Assembly: GCF_000737535.1 (NCBI RefSeq)
Contig: NZ_CP006269.1
Coordinates: 1,984,001-2,048,000 of the forward strand
Direction of reading: 5' to 3'
DNA from: Synechococcus sp. KORDI-100
GTDB lineage: Bacteria; Cyanobacteriota; Cyanobacteriia; PCC-6307; Cyanobiaceae
DNA: 64,000 nt
The notes beneath the pieces were generated by a model. It was not told the DNA's origin. It made no database searches and saw nothing but the letters and a program-made list of their open reading frames with translations. The stretch's first letter is position 1. Each line of letters begins with the position of its first letter. Positions 35,907-42,787 of this stretch are shown here, in pieces. A program made the position numbers and the translations under genes.

Positions 35907-36221
35907 ATGTTGCCCATGCCATCCGAAATGGCTGGCCAGACTTCTCCGATGCCCCTGTACCGCCCCAATCCCAACGATCAACCTGTGAGTGCAGGGGGTG
36001 AGGGTTGGCTTGTGAATTCCGATCAGAACAAAGTTGTTCAGTTCAAACCCGACGTCCCAACGGCTTATACGGAGTGGGTGATCTTGCGGACGTTTCACTG
36101 GCGACCACCCGACTACCCAATCCCGCAGACGAGGCGGCGGATGCTGCGCCATAACGCCATCGAAGCCTGGGAGACGATGCTCAAGACGGGCTGGGAACGG
36201 TGTTCACCACCGGTGCGTTAG
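35907..36221 (+). CDS. DUF1651-like small protein
   Basis: About 104 residues from ATG 35907; ATGs at 35916, 35928 and 35949 are equally possible because none has a good ribosome-binding site. GWLVNSDQNKVVQFKPD, the Arg-rich PQTRRRMLRHNAIEAW and KTGWERC follow the pattern I remember for DUF1651, a small family with many paralogues in marine picocyanobacteria. It has no signal peptide. The function is unknown. Confidence 0.6.
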   Translation: MLPMPSEMAGQTSPMPLYRPNPNDQPVSAGGEGWLVNSDQNKVVQFKPDVPTAYTEWVILRTFHWRPPDYPIPQTRRRMLRHNAIEAWETMLKTGWERCSPPVR

Positions 36222-36246
36222 TCACCCCCCAGCATCAAGATCAAGA

Positions 36247-36567
36247 ATGAACAACATCCTGTTCGTAATTACTTTCCTATCAATTGCTAATCATGCGATA
36301 TCGATACCGCTTGTTCCGGCACCATGCGCTTCATACGCAAGATCATTTCATAGCGTGGTGGATCAATTGAAAAGATTTAATGGAATGGCATTAACCTATC
36401 CAGGGCCAGAAGCAGAACGCAATCGATTGAGATTTTATCAACAAATGAAGAAAAGATTAGCGCCTTTAATATCTTGCCTTGCTGATCACAAGAGCGACAC
36501 CTTAAAATATTACCAAGACGTTAACGACATGACGGAAGCTCTGATCGAGACGTTCCCCAGCAATTAG
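36247..36567 (+). CDS. Small secreted protein, 106 residues
   Basis: A signal peptide (MNNILFVITFLSIANHAISI, cleavage near residue 20) precedes a helical mature domain with two cysteines (APCASYA, ISCLAD) and many Arg/Gln/Lys. It has the same size and layout as the proteins at 30001 and 36629, with two Cys in helices, but there is no clear sequence identity among them. No family is recognised. Confidence 0.6.
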   Translation: MNNILFVITFLSIANHAISIPLVPAPCASYARSFHSVVDQLKRFNGMALTYPGPEAERNRLRFYQQMKKRLAPLISCLADHKSDTLKYYQDVNDMTEALIETFPSN

Positions 36568-36628
36568 TTGTTTTGTCTTGAACTAGCGATCGATGCTATT
36601 ATCAACGAAAACAGTTGATCAAGCGGCT

Positions 36629-36904
36629 ATGAAATATGGGTTAATGATTACCGCTTCGGCGACTTTATTGTTGATGGGCACGATTTCCAAAGCAGGGATC
36701 TGCCAGAGCTACGAGGCGGCGTATAACGTTGATGTCTATGTCGGTGAGGGAATGGATTTGCAATCAGCCATACGTTCTATTGTTGAGGAAGAGTACAGTG
36801 ATGGATCAGAGCAATGCTGGAAATCAATCAAGAAAGAAATCAGACGGATGCCTGAGATTTTCCCGGAAGCCTACAAAGCGATTTACAAAAAAATGCCTCG
36901 CTGA
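36629..36904 (+). CDS. Small secreted protein, 91 residues
   Basis: It starts at ATG 36629 (MKYGLMITASATLLLMGTIS), which gives a signal peptide ending SKAG; an in-frame ATG at 36593 would add 12 polar residues before it. The mature part is acidic then basic and helical with two cysteines (GICQSYEAAYN and EQCWKSIKKE). It lies 61 bases after the preceding secreted protein and may be co-transcribed. Confidence 0.6.
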   Translation: MKYGLMITASATLLLMGTISKAGICQSYEAAYNVDVYVGEGMDLQSAIRSIVEEEYSDGSEQCWKSIKKEIRRMPEIFPEAYKAIYKKMPR

Positions 36905-36947
36905 TAAAATGTGTGTGTGTAAATATCCGGCTGCTTCATTGCATTAA

Positions 36948-37156
36948 TCAGGTAATCCAACCCACCAGCCTGTCCTTCTCTTCTTCAGACAGAAACGGGG
37001 CAAGCCAGTTCAGCAGCAGTTCTTCCACTTCAGGCTTACCAAGGTCCTGCACCCCCCGCCACAAAGCCAACTCTTGAAGGCGTCAGGATCGTTGGCGCAC
37101 AGTGCTGAGATGAGTTCATTCAGCAGGAACAGTGCGATGCGGGTTTCGAAGGTCAT
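36948..37156 (-). pseudogene. Small acidic protein family, copy 2 (frameshifted)
   Basis: ATG 37156 begins a paralogue of the gene at 27618-27833: LLNELISALCANDPDAFKSW, then a run of six G on the coding strand (37052-37057) where copy 1 has four. The two extra bases shift the frame; restored, the rest reads VQDLGKPEVEELLLNWLAPF and EEEKDRLVGW and ends at TGA 36948, giving 68 residues. A homopolymer lesion like this could also be a sequencing error. Confidence 0.65.
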
Positions 37157-37187
37157 GGGTTAGACGTGACTTCCATGAGTGTTCCCC
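37157..37187 (-). repeat. Leader motif copy 4, directly before small-gene copy 2
   Basis: On the minus strand GGGGAACACTCATGGAAGTC and ACGTCTAACCC abut the ATG. It is the clearest case of the motif acting as a 5' leader or promoter of this small gene family. Confidence 0.55.
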
Positions 37188-37237
37188 GCTGTTGAACTGT
37201 TGAACCACGGGCAAAACTCACCGAACGGCAAAGCAAC

Positions 37238-37549
37238 ATGCTGTCGTTGGTTGAAGAGCACTGGTTGCGCACCAGCAAGGCCATTGAGCCAGGAGAGGTT
37301 GCCAAGGCAATGGCTCCAGAGCTGGGGGACAACGCCCGTCAAAAGGCGCTGCAGGTGCTTGATGCGTTGGCCAACAAAGGGATAGTGGAGAAGCAGACCC
37401 GCTCAGACCACAAACGCAGAAAGGTCGTTTCCTTTCAACCGCTGAAAAGCAGGGGGGTGTGCCTGACGTCTTTCAAGGCTTTCGACTCTTTCGTATTGCA
37501 TAGCCAACTGTTGAACCTCTTCTTTTCAAAGCTGTTCAGCACTGGGTAG
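37238..37549 (+). CDS. Possible winged-helix DNA-binding protein
   Basis: A 103-residue basic protein from ATG 37238. IEPGEVAKAMAPELGDNARQ and KALQVLDALANKGIVEKQTR look like helix-turn-helix followed by a recognition helix and wing, as in small MarR/PadR-like or replication-initiator winged helices. The last 40 residues are hydrophobic and less convincing. It has no strong ribosome-binding site. The assignment rests on secondary-structure impression only. Confidence 0.42.
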   Translation: MLSLVEEHWLRTSKAIEPGEVAKAMAPELGDNARQKALQVLDALANKGIVEKQTRSDHKRRKVVSFQPLKSRGVCLTSFKAFDSFVLHSQLLNLFFSKLFSTG

Positions 37550-37731
37550 AAAGCATCGAAAGGGTTGAAAGCCCCCCTCAGACACACAGGGCCTTGAAAG
37601 GTGAGACACTGCACCTAGAGGGGTGTGATCTTGCAGGTATCTTGGGCAGCACAGCTTGCTCGAATAAAAAACACATTTTGCAGTTTGAATGCATTAAGTT
37701 CAATCTTTGAGACTGAGTTGTTTGGTTTCGA

Positions 37732-37998
37732 TCAGTTCCCAACAAACTTTTCAAGATTGCTGCACTTAGTCCATGCTGCTGGTGGATTCATGGGATTTCC
37801 TCTGCCATCAAAGAGCTTGAAAAAACACCACCCATTTTTCTCTTCAATTGGTGGTGTTTGAATTAGAGATTGCTTAACGTAAATTTGATCTCCATTTGGT
37901 TTGGTATAATATTTTGTGCCATTCTTTGTCGTGTAAACAGCCGCATAGGCTTGGATTGAACCAACGACCAAGGATATTAACAACAATGCAATCTTCAT
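37732..37998 (-). CDS. Small secreted protein, 88 residues
   Basis: ATG 37998 starts a clear signal peptide (MKIALLLISLVVGSIQAYA). The mature part begins AVYTTKNGTKYYTKPNGDQI with short repeated YxTKxNGxx turns and contains two cysteines (WCFFKLFD, TKCSNLE). The repeated aromatic-Lys-Asn-Gly turns suggest a small beta-structured protein. No family is recognised. Confidence 0.6.
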   Translation of the reverse strand: MKIALLLISLVVGSIQAYAAVYTTKNGTKYYTKPNGDQIYVKQSLIQTPPIEEKNGWCFFKLFDGRGNPMNPPAAWTKCSNLEKFVGN

Positions 37999-38166
37999 GG
38001 GGACAATAGTTTTGCTAATGATCTATCAAAACTAGCATTGAAGGCTGATTTATGGGGTTAGTCAGACTATTGAAGTAATAAAGAACCCCTGTCAATGCAG
38101 AGGCTTTGAGGGCGTAGGCTACAATTAATGCGCTGTAAGGTCATTGTAACAAGACCAGAAGGGTTA

Positions 38167-38421
38167 TTAACCGGCAGAAGTACACACGAAGCAGCCACCC
38201 GTCTCACCCAAAAGCCGCCAGCTGCAGCTTCCAGCTCCTTGTCTGACAATTCAACCGTTGACGATTGCATTGATTGAATGTCTTCTGCGGTTATTGAAAA
38301 CCCTGCTTCTTTTATCAATTTCAGTAACAGCTTCAGGGGAGGCTGCTGCTTTGAGCTTTTCCTGAAGGCTGGTGTCAGCTTTGACCTTCTCTAGAAAGGC
38401 TTTGAGTTGCTCTTCTGACAT
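38167..38421 (-). pseudogene. Nif11-leader RiPP (prochlorosin-like) precursor with two compensating indels
   Basis: ATG 38421 begins MSEEQLKAFLEKVKADTSLQ, a Nif11-type leader. An extra A in a four-A run (38310-38313) shifts the frame; in the +1 frame the leader continues (EAGFSITAEDIQSMQSSTVE, LSDKELEAAAGG). At the GG cleavage site a T is missing from a T-run (38210-38213). Restoring both gives an 84-residue precursor with a 69-residue leader ending in GG and a 15-residue core, FLGETGGCFVCTSAG, ending at TAA 38167. Thr and Ser plus two Cys suit lanthionine formation. No LanM-type enzyme is in the window. As written, translation stops early. Confidence 0.75.
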
Positions 38422-38502
38422 TGGTGATGGAGGGTGTATGAGCTGTTGATAGCAATATCAGTGGTCAGGTGGTGTTCCGTGATGAACAAATCACCTCGCA
38501 TC

Positions 38503-38645
38503 AAAAGCCCCGTCATTGCTGACGGGGTGGCGTGTGTGAGGTTTTGTCGGGAGATCGATCAGCACAATCAAACTGCCCTGTCTTTCCTTTGCAGGTTTTG
38601 TATGACTTTCAGCTGACTACTCATTCAACATCAGGCTTCCCGACA
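38503..38645 (+). repeat. Island repeat copy B, left of the metalloprotease gene
   Basis: The hairpin is perfect (CCCCGTCA-TTGC-TGACGGGG, 38508-38527), preceded by AAAA. The body (38531-38645) shares TTTTGTCGGGAGATCGATCA and the AATCAAACTGCCCTGTCTT block with copy C, and the GTGTGTGAGG start and CATCAGGCTTCCC end with copy A. Confidence 0.8.
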
Positions 38646-38772
38646 AGAAGACTGAAAAGTGGTAACCGACATCAATAAAGCAGTTCAAAGCGAGAATGAC
38701 AGGGAATCAGGATATATCGCGGGAAAAGCATACTACAACATTAGGATTCTTTGGAATTATTGATTAATAGAA

Positions 38773-39807
38773 ATGAAAAAAATTAAATTCGACGAGATGA
38801 TTAGTTCGAGGAAATGGATCGATGATATGAAAGCAGTTGTTGGGGAAGATCGGACCATCGAGATCTATATCTCGCCAGGTGGGGATCGAATGAATCCTTA
38901 CAATCCTGAGACCGATGAATGGGAGGAATCACGGTCGAAGAAGCCGGCAAAGTGGCAATATCGCACAATGCGAGAAACATTCCAGCAGGTTAATGATGCT
39001 TTTGGTGTAACGATCAAACAAACAAATAGAGAAAGGTCTGCGGATCTCAGAATTGCTTTAACAACACTGGATGATAACTGGTCATTAAATGGCGACTGGA
39101 GCGATGGAGGTGACTATATTGAAATTTACATGGTGTACGAACAGCCAGAAGGCAAGAGGGGGCGACATTCAAAGTCTCAAATGCAAGATTGGAAGCATAT
39201 ATTTACCCATGAGATAGGTCATCTTCTTGGACTGGAGCATCCATGGGACAAGGACGATGGAGACCATGCGGTAAAAAATGAGAACGAGGTGACAGTTGAT
39301 ACGCTCATGGGCTACAGCAGCTATGATTCCTTTGGCAACCTAAAAGTCTGGTTCCAGGATATAGACATAAAATCCTTAATCAGAATTTGGGGCAAATCTA
39401 AACAGCCTGATAAAGAGTTATTGAGAGCACCACAGTTCATCATAGGAGATGCAAAAGATGACAGGTTAATTGGATTTAAAAGAAAACAGTCAGTGCTAAT
39501 CAGTCTTGAGGGAAACGACATTTTATCTGGTGGAAAGCTTGGTGATTTACTTGATGGTGGTAATGGCAATGACATTTTGACGGGCAACGCAGGGCGGGAC
39601 ATATTCAGATTGTCTAGAGGCAAAGATGTCATTACAGACTTTGATTCAAGACAGGACGGAATTCAGATTGGCTTCGACCTCGAACCTTACACAATCTTGA
39701 AAGAAGGATTAGACGTAAGGGTGGATCATCAGCATGGCTCGACACTCATCACAAGGGCGCTCGTAGATGAAGTAGAAAATGCAATGACTTATATAAACTG
39801 GGACTAA
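38773..39807 (+). CDS. RTX zinc metalloprotease (serralysin-like metzincin)
   Basis: A 344-residue protease. The zinc site HEIGHLLGLEH (His146, Glu147, His150, His156) and the Met-turn TLMGYSSY (Met179) define the metzincin fold. The C-terminal part has RTX nonapeptides (LEGNDILSGG, LDGGNGNDILTGN) and RDIFRLSRGKDVITDFD, the type I secretion-side domain. There is no N-terminal signal peptide, as expected for ABC-dependent secretion, but no type I secretion genes lie in the window. The gene is AT-rich and is bracketed by direct repeats B and C, which suggests it arrived or moved as a cassette. It would digest extracellular protein in a calcium-dependent way. Confidence 0.88.
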   Translation: MKKIKFDEMISSRKWIDDMKAVVGEDRTIEIYISPGGDRMNPYNPETDEWEESRSKKPAKWQYRTMRETFQQVNDAFGVTIKQTNRERSADLRIALTTLDDNWSLNGDWSDGGDYIEIYMVYEQPEGKRGRHSKSQMQDWKHIFTHEIGHLLGLEHPWDKDDGDHAVKNENEVTVDTLMGYSSYDSFGNLKVWFQDIDIKSLIRIWGKSKQPDKELLRAPQFIIGDAKDDRLIGFKRKQSVLISLEGNDILSGGKLGDLLDGGNGNDILTGNAGRDIFRLSRGKDVITDFDSRQDGIQIGFDLEPYTILKEGLDVRVDHQHGSTLITRALVDEVENAMTYINWD

Positions 39808-39911
39808 CTATTCAAATGCGAGAGTTTTTCTGAGTCGTCAAATTAAATTACTTCTATACTCCTATTGCTTTTATCGCATCTACACATCCTTATGATGCTT
39901 TGGTATTGCAT

Positions 39912-40020
39912 GTAGGTTTTTTGGGAGATCGATCAGCACAATCAAACTGCCCTGTCTTCCCCTTGCGGGTTTTGTATAACTTTCAGCCGCTTTTCGATGG
40001 CTTCAGTCGTCCCGACAAAC
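39912..40020 (+). repeat. Island repeat copy C, right of the metalloprotease gene
   Basis: It shares GGGAGATCGATCAGCACAATC, AAACTGCCCTGTCTT, GCGGGTTTTGTATAACTTTC and TCCCGACAA with copy B, with the same orientation. It lacks the hairpin. It starts 104 bases after the protease stop. Confidence 0.8.
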
Positions 40021-40022
40021 TG

Positions 40023-40344
40023 TTACCAAGGGCTGAAACAACTCATTGTTGCACCATCCTGGCGTCGCATTTGTAATCGCGCTCCACGATGTTCATTCAA
40101 ATCCCAAGCATTTCCGCCATCGTCGCGAAAAGATCCATTGGACATTCGTATGAAATTTGTTCTACCCCCATCTCCCCACTCAATCCAAATGTTGCCCATG
40201 GCTCCCATGAACTACCGCAGACTGAACGATGGTTTTTCCGGAAGTCTCTGTAAACGTGCAGTTTCCTTTGGCTTCTGCAGAGCCGGAAGCAACGAATGAT
40301 GCACCGAGTACAACAGCGGCAGCAATCGAAGTGAAGAGTTTCAT
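40023..40344 (-). pseudogene. Secreted protein, frameshifted
   Basis: ATG 40344 begins MKLFTSIAAAVVLGASFVAS, a signal peptide ending SAEA, then CTFTETSGKTIVQSA. The frame closes at 40180, but the overlapping +1 frame continues with NIWIEWGDGGRTNF, FRDDGGNAWDLNEHRGARLQ and ends SCFSPW at 40023. Total length exceeds a multiple of three by one base, which agrees with a single-base insertion near 40200. Rebuilt, it is a secreted protein of about 106 residues with a beta-rich WxxGxxxxF pattern. Function unknown. Confidence 0.6.
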
Positions 40345-40401
40345 TTGAAAATTGTGTTTTGTGGGGCTCATCCCCTCGGAGGCATGCACCATCACTCTTC
40401 T

Positions 40402-40437
40402 GCTTTCAGGGCTTTCAGGGCTTTCAGGGCTTTCAGG
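40402..40437 (+). repeat. Nine-base tandem repeat, four copies
   Basis: GCTTTCAGG occurs four times in perfect tandem, just upstream of the start of the frameshifted secreted protein (58 bases from its ATG). Such an array can change length by slippage and so vary promoter spacing. Confidence 0.8.
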
Positions 40438-40535
40438 GCATATCGCCTTACAGAGGTTGTTGCAAATTTTTCACTCCCCCAAACAAGGATGATATGCGGG
40501 CTGATCATCTGACGATCGCGTGGTGCTGCGCCTGA

Positions 40536-40670
40536 ATGGCTGAACACGATCTGACCGCTGCCATCGCAACGATGGGCGGGGCGCTGCACCTGCTCCAGCG
40601 GGATCTGATCTTGGAGTCCGCAAGGGTGGATTTAGAGCAAAACCGCTTTGCCTCTCCGTTCTTGCTCTAG
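40536..40670 (+). CDS. Possible 44-residue protein beside the tRNA
   Basis: ATG 40536 to TAG 40668. The peptide (MAEHDLTAAIATMGGALHLL, ARVDLEQNRFASPFLL) is helical and amphipathic with plausible codon use and core-like GC. There is no ribosome-binding site of note. It lies between the island and tRNA-Ala. It may be a remnant of a longer gene. Confidence 0.35.
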   Translation: MAEHDLTAAIATMGGALHLLQRDLILESARVDLEQNRFASPFLL

Positions 40671-40711
40671 CTTTTGCTCTACTCGGGGAGTCCCACTTGG
40701 TGAAAACCTAG

Positions 40712-40784
40712 TGGAGCCAAGGAGACTCGAACTCCTGACCCCCTGCATGCCATGCAGGTGCTCTACCAGCTGAGCTATGGCCCC
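40712..40784 (-). tRNA. tRNA-Ala(GGC)
   Basis: The minus strand folds as a full cloverleaf: acceptor GGGGCCA paired with TGGCTCC, D-arm GCTC-AGCTGGTA-GAGC, anticodon stem CCTGC/GCAGG with loop ATGGCAT (anticodon GGC, reading GCC), and T-arm with GTTCGAGTC. The discriminator base is A and CCA is not encoded. It marks the right end of the accessory island. Confidence 0.95.
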
Positions 40785-40849
40785 ATGAACGCCGGTGATG
40801 CCATCAGGCTCGTGCCGCCGTCGTGTAGGACTTTACACCGCAGCTCCCG

Positions 40850-41470
40850 TCACACCTGACGCCATACCGCCACGAGACGCCCTTGAACCTGAACCTGATC
40901 AGCAGGGATCTCCAATGGTTCGTAGGCAGGGTTCGCAGCTTCAAGACGCACGACAGCCCCGTCGCGATGGAAGTGTTTCAACGTTGTCCCACTGCCAGGA
41001 ACCAGGGCACTCACCACCGTTCCAGGCCGCAGCCTGGATGGATCAAGCACGGGCTCCATCAGCACCACATCGCCATCGGCGATGTGGGCATCCACCATCG
41101 AGTCGCCATTCACGGTGAGAGCGAAGAGTCCACGCGTTTCCAGCACCGACCCGAGATCAAGACGCTCCTCCACATCGTCGAAGGTTTCCACCAGACCGCC
41201 CGCAGCAACAGCGCCCAGAACAGGAATCCCACCTCCAACAATTCCCCCGAGCAGTTGCAGCGTCCTTGCCTGTCCTTCCTGCCAGGTGATCCAGCCTTTC
41301 TGCTGCAGATGGCGCAGTCGGCTCTGAATCGGGGCCGGTGATCGCAGGCCCATGGCCTGCATCATCTGGCGGATTGAGGGGCTGTGGTGATAGGTACCGA
41401 TGTAATCCGCCAGCCAGTCATAAAGCTCCTGCTGCGCAGGGGTCAGAGAATCGGGCCCAGAGCCTGTCAC
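40850..41470 (-). CDS. lexA: LexA repressor / SOS regulator
   Basis: A 206-residue repressor. The N-terminal winged helix has SPSIRQMMQAMGLRSPAPIQ. The self-cleavage site is Ala90-Gly91 (AVAAGGL), and the catalytic dyad is Ser124 (NGDSMVD) and Lys165 (TTLKHF). All three are intact, so it should respond to RecA-ssDNA by autocleavage, unlike some cyanobacterial LexA proteins that have lost these residues. A LexA-type box lies 21 bases before the start, which indicates autoregulation. Confidence 0.95.
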   Translation of the reverse strand: MTGSGPDSLTPAQQELYDWLADYIGTYHHSPSIRQMMQAMGLRSPAPIQSRLRHLQQKGWITWQEGQARTLQLLGGIVGGGIPVLGAVAAGGLVETFDDVEERLDLGSVLETRGLFALTVNGDSMVDAHIADGDVVLMEPVLDPSRLRPGTVVSALVPGSGTTLKHFHRDGAVVRLEAANPAYEPLEIPADQVQVQGRLVAVWRQV

Positions 41471-41490
41471 CGGAAGAACAAACGATCGTC

Positions 41491-41504
41491 AATACATTTG
41501 TACC
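41491..41504 (-). promoter_or_regulatory. Putative LexA box upstream of lexA
   Basis: On the minus strand GGTACAAATGTATT matches 13 of 14 positions of the cyanobacterial LexA-box consensus RGTACNNNDGTWCB as I remember it. Its position 21 bases before the lexA start suits repression of its own promoter. Confidence 0.62.
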
Positions 41505-41596
41505 GATCATCATTCCCCGCCGCAACCTTGAGAACAAACACTCCCTTGATTGGTGCTGCTCTGTGACCTTTAACAGGTGAAATCAGATCCTGATCC

Positions 41597-41767
41597 ATGA
41601 ACACAACAGCGGATCACAACGCCACATTCGACGTGATTCCAACCGATGACGGAATGGGGTACATGGTTCGGCTCTGCCGAAACGGAAACTGCTCACAGGC
41701 TTTCATCTCATCCATGCACCTGGTGGACTCGAAGCGGCCACAGCTGGAGAACAGCCTCTCAGACTGA
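41597..41767 (+). CDS. Small conserved-looking protein, 56 residues
   Basis: ATG 41597 to TGA 41765. The protein (MNTTADHNATFDVIPTDDG, GYMVRLCRNGNCSQAFISSM, VDSKRPQLENSLSD) has two closely spaced cysteines and a compact beta-hairpin look. GC and codon use match the core. It lies divergently from lexA and convergently to argF, 17 bases from its stop. I believe similar unnamed small genes exist in marine Synechococcus; the function is unknown. Confidence 0.55.
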   Translation: MNTTADHNATFDVIPTDDGMGYMVRLCRNGNCSQAFISSMHLVDSKRPQLENSLSD

Positions 41768-41784
41768 CTCAGCGTTGCGAGGGC

Positions 41785-42732
41785 TCATAAACCACCCATG
41801 ACCGCTGCCAACAGCGCCTGCTGGACATGCAACCGGTTCTCTGCCTGATCAAAGATCCGGCTTGCCGCGCTCTCCATGACTTCGGCAGTGATCTCCTCGC
41901 CGCGATGGGCAGGCAGACAGTGCAGAACGATGGCTCCTTTGGCCGCCTGATCCATCAGCGCCTGATCGACGGAGAACCCCTCGAAGGCCTGCTCACGCTC
42001 TTTCTGCTCCTGCTCCTGCCCCATCGAGGCCCAGACATCGGTGTACACGGCCTGAGCGCCACGAACAGCCTCGGAGGGATCCGCCATCACATCGATCTGG
42101 GCACCCTGCTGCGCCAGAGAACGAGCCTGCTCGAGCACGCCTGGCAGAGGCTCAAATCCCTCTGGGCAGCCGATCCGCACATTCACGCCGAGCACAGCAC
42201 CGCAAAGCATCAGGGAATGGGCAACGTTGTTGCCATCTCCGATGTAGGCGAGCGTCTGACCGGCCAGGTCGCCGTGGCTTTCCTGCATGGTGAGGAAGTC
42301 TGCGAGGGCCTGACAGGGATGTTCCAGGTCTGTGAGGGCATTGATCACCGGTACCGTGGCCCAGTGGGCGTAGTCAACGATTTCCTGCTGGGCGAAGGTA
42401 CGCACCGCCAGCACATCGCAGTAACGACTAAGCACGCGCGCGGTGTCCTGCAACGGCTCACCACGCCCAAGCTGCGTCACGCCGGGCTGGAGATCAACCG
42501 TCTGCCCTCCCAAACGGGCCATCGCCACCTGGAAACTCACTCTGGTTCGCGTTGACGCCTTGCTGAAGATCAGCCCCAGCGCGCGGTTGCCTAGTTCGAT
42601 GCGGCGATCACCACACTTCAGCTGGTGGGCCAAATCAATCAGTCCGTGGGTCTGATCCGCGGAGCAGTCAGCGGATGAGAGGTAGTCACGGCCGCTCAGG
42701 GCGGTCAGTGCAGCTGCAACGCCTGTGGCCAT
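41785..42732 (-). CDS. argF: Ornithine carbamoyltransferase
   Basis: A 315-residue enzyme making citrulline from ornithine and carbamoyl phosphate in arginine synthesis. The carbamoyl-phosphate site STRTRVSFQ (about 61-69), VINALTDLEHPCQALADF (HPCQ motif), the ornithine-side DVWASMGQ and HCLPAHRGEEI near the C-terminus are all intact. Length is normal. It follows ftsH in the same direction, with about 55 bases between them. Confidence 0.96.
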   Translation of the reverse strand: MATGVAAALTALSGRDYLSSADCSADQTHGLIDLAHQLKCGDRRIELGNRALGLIFSKASTRTRVSFQVAMARLGGQTVDLQPGVTQLGRGEPLQDTARVLSRYCDVLAVRTFAQQEIVDYAHWATVPVINALTDLEHPCQALADFLTMQESHGDLAGQTLAYIGDGNNVAHSLMLCGAVLGVNVRIGCPEGFEPLPGVLEQARSLAQQGAQIDVMADPSEAVRGAQAVYTDVWASMGQEQEQKEREQAFEGFSVDQALMDQAAKGAIVLHCLPAHRGEEITAEVMESAASRIFDQAENRLHVQQALLAAVMGGL

Positions 42733-42787
42733 GCCAGCGCTCTAAAGGAGCTTTATCGGAGATGGAAGGGCTTGACGTCAAGTGCCA

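Noticed and set aside
21646-40711. CRISPR array, integrase or insertion sequence in the island
   Set aside because: No regularly spaced identical repeats and no recombinase or transposase motifs were found. The dispersed repeats have irregular spacing and gene-sized gaps.
40712-40784. tRNA 3'-end duplication as an attachment site
   Set aside because: I looked for a second copy of the tRNA-Ala 3' sequence at the left island edge (about 21.6 kb) and did not see one. A computed search would be needed to exclude a partial copy.
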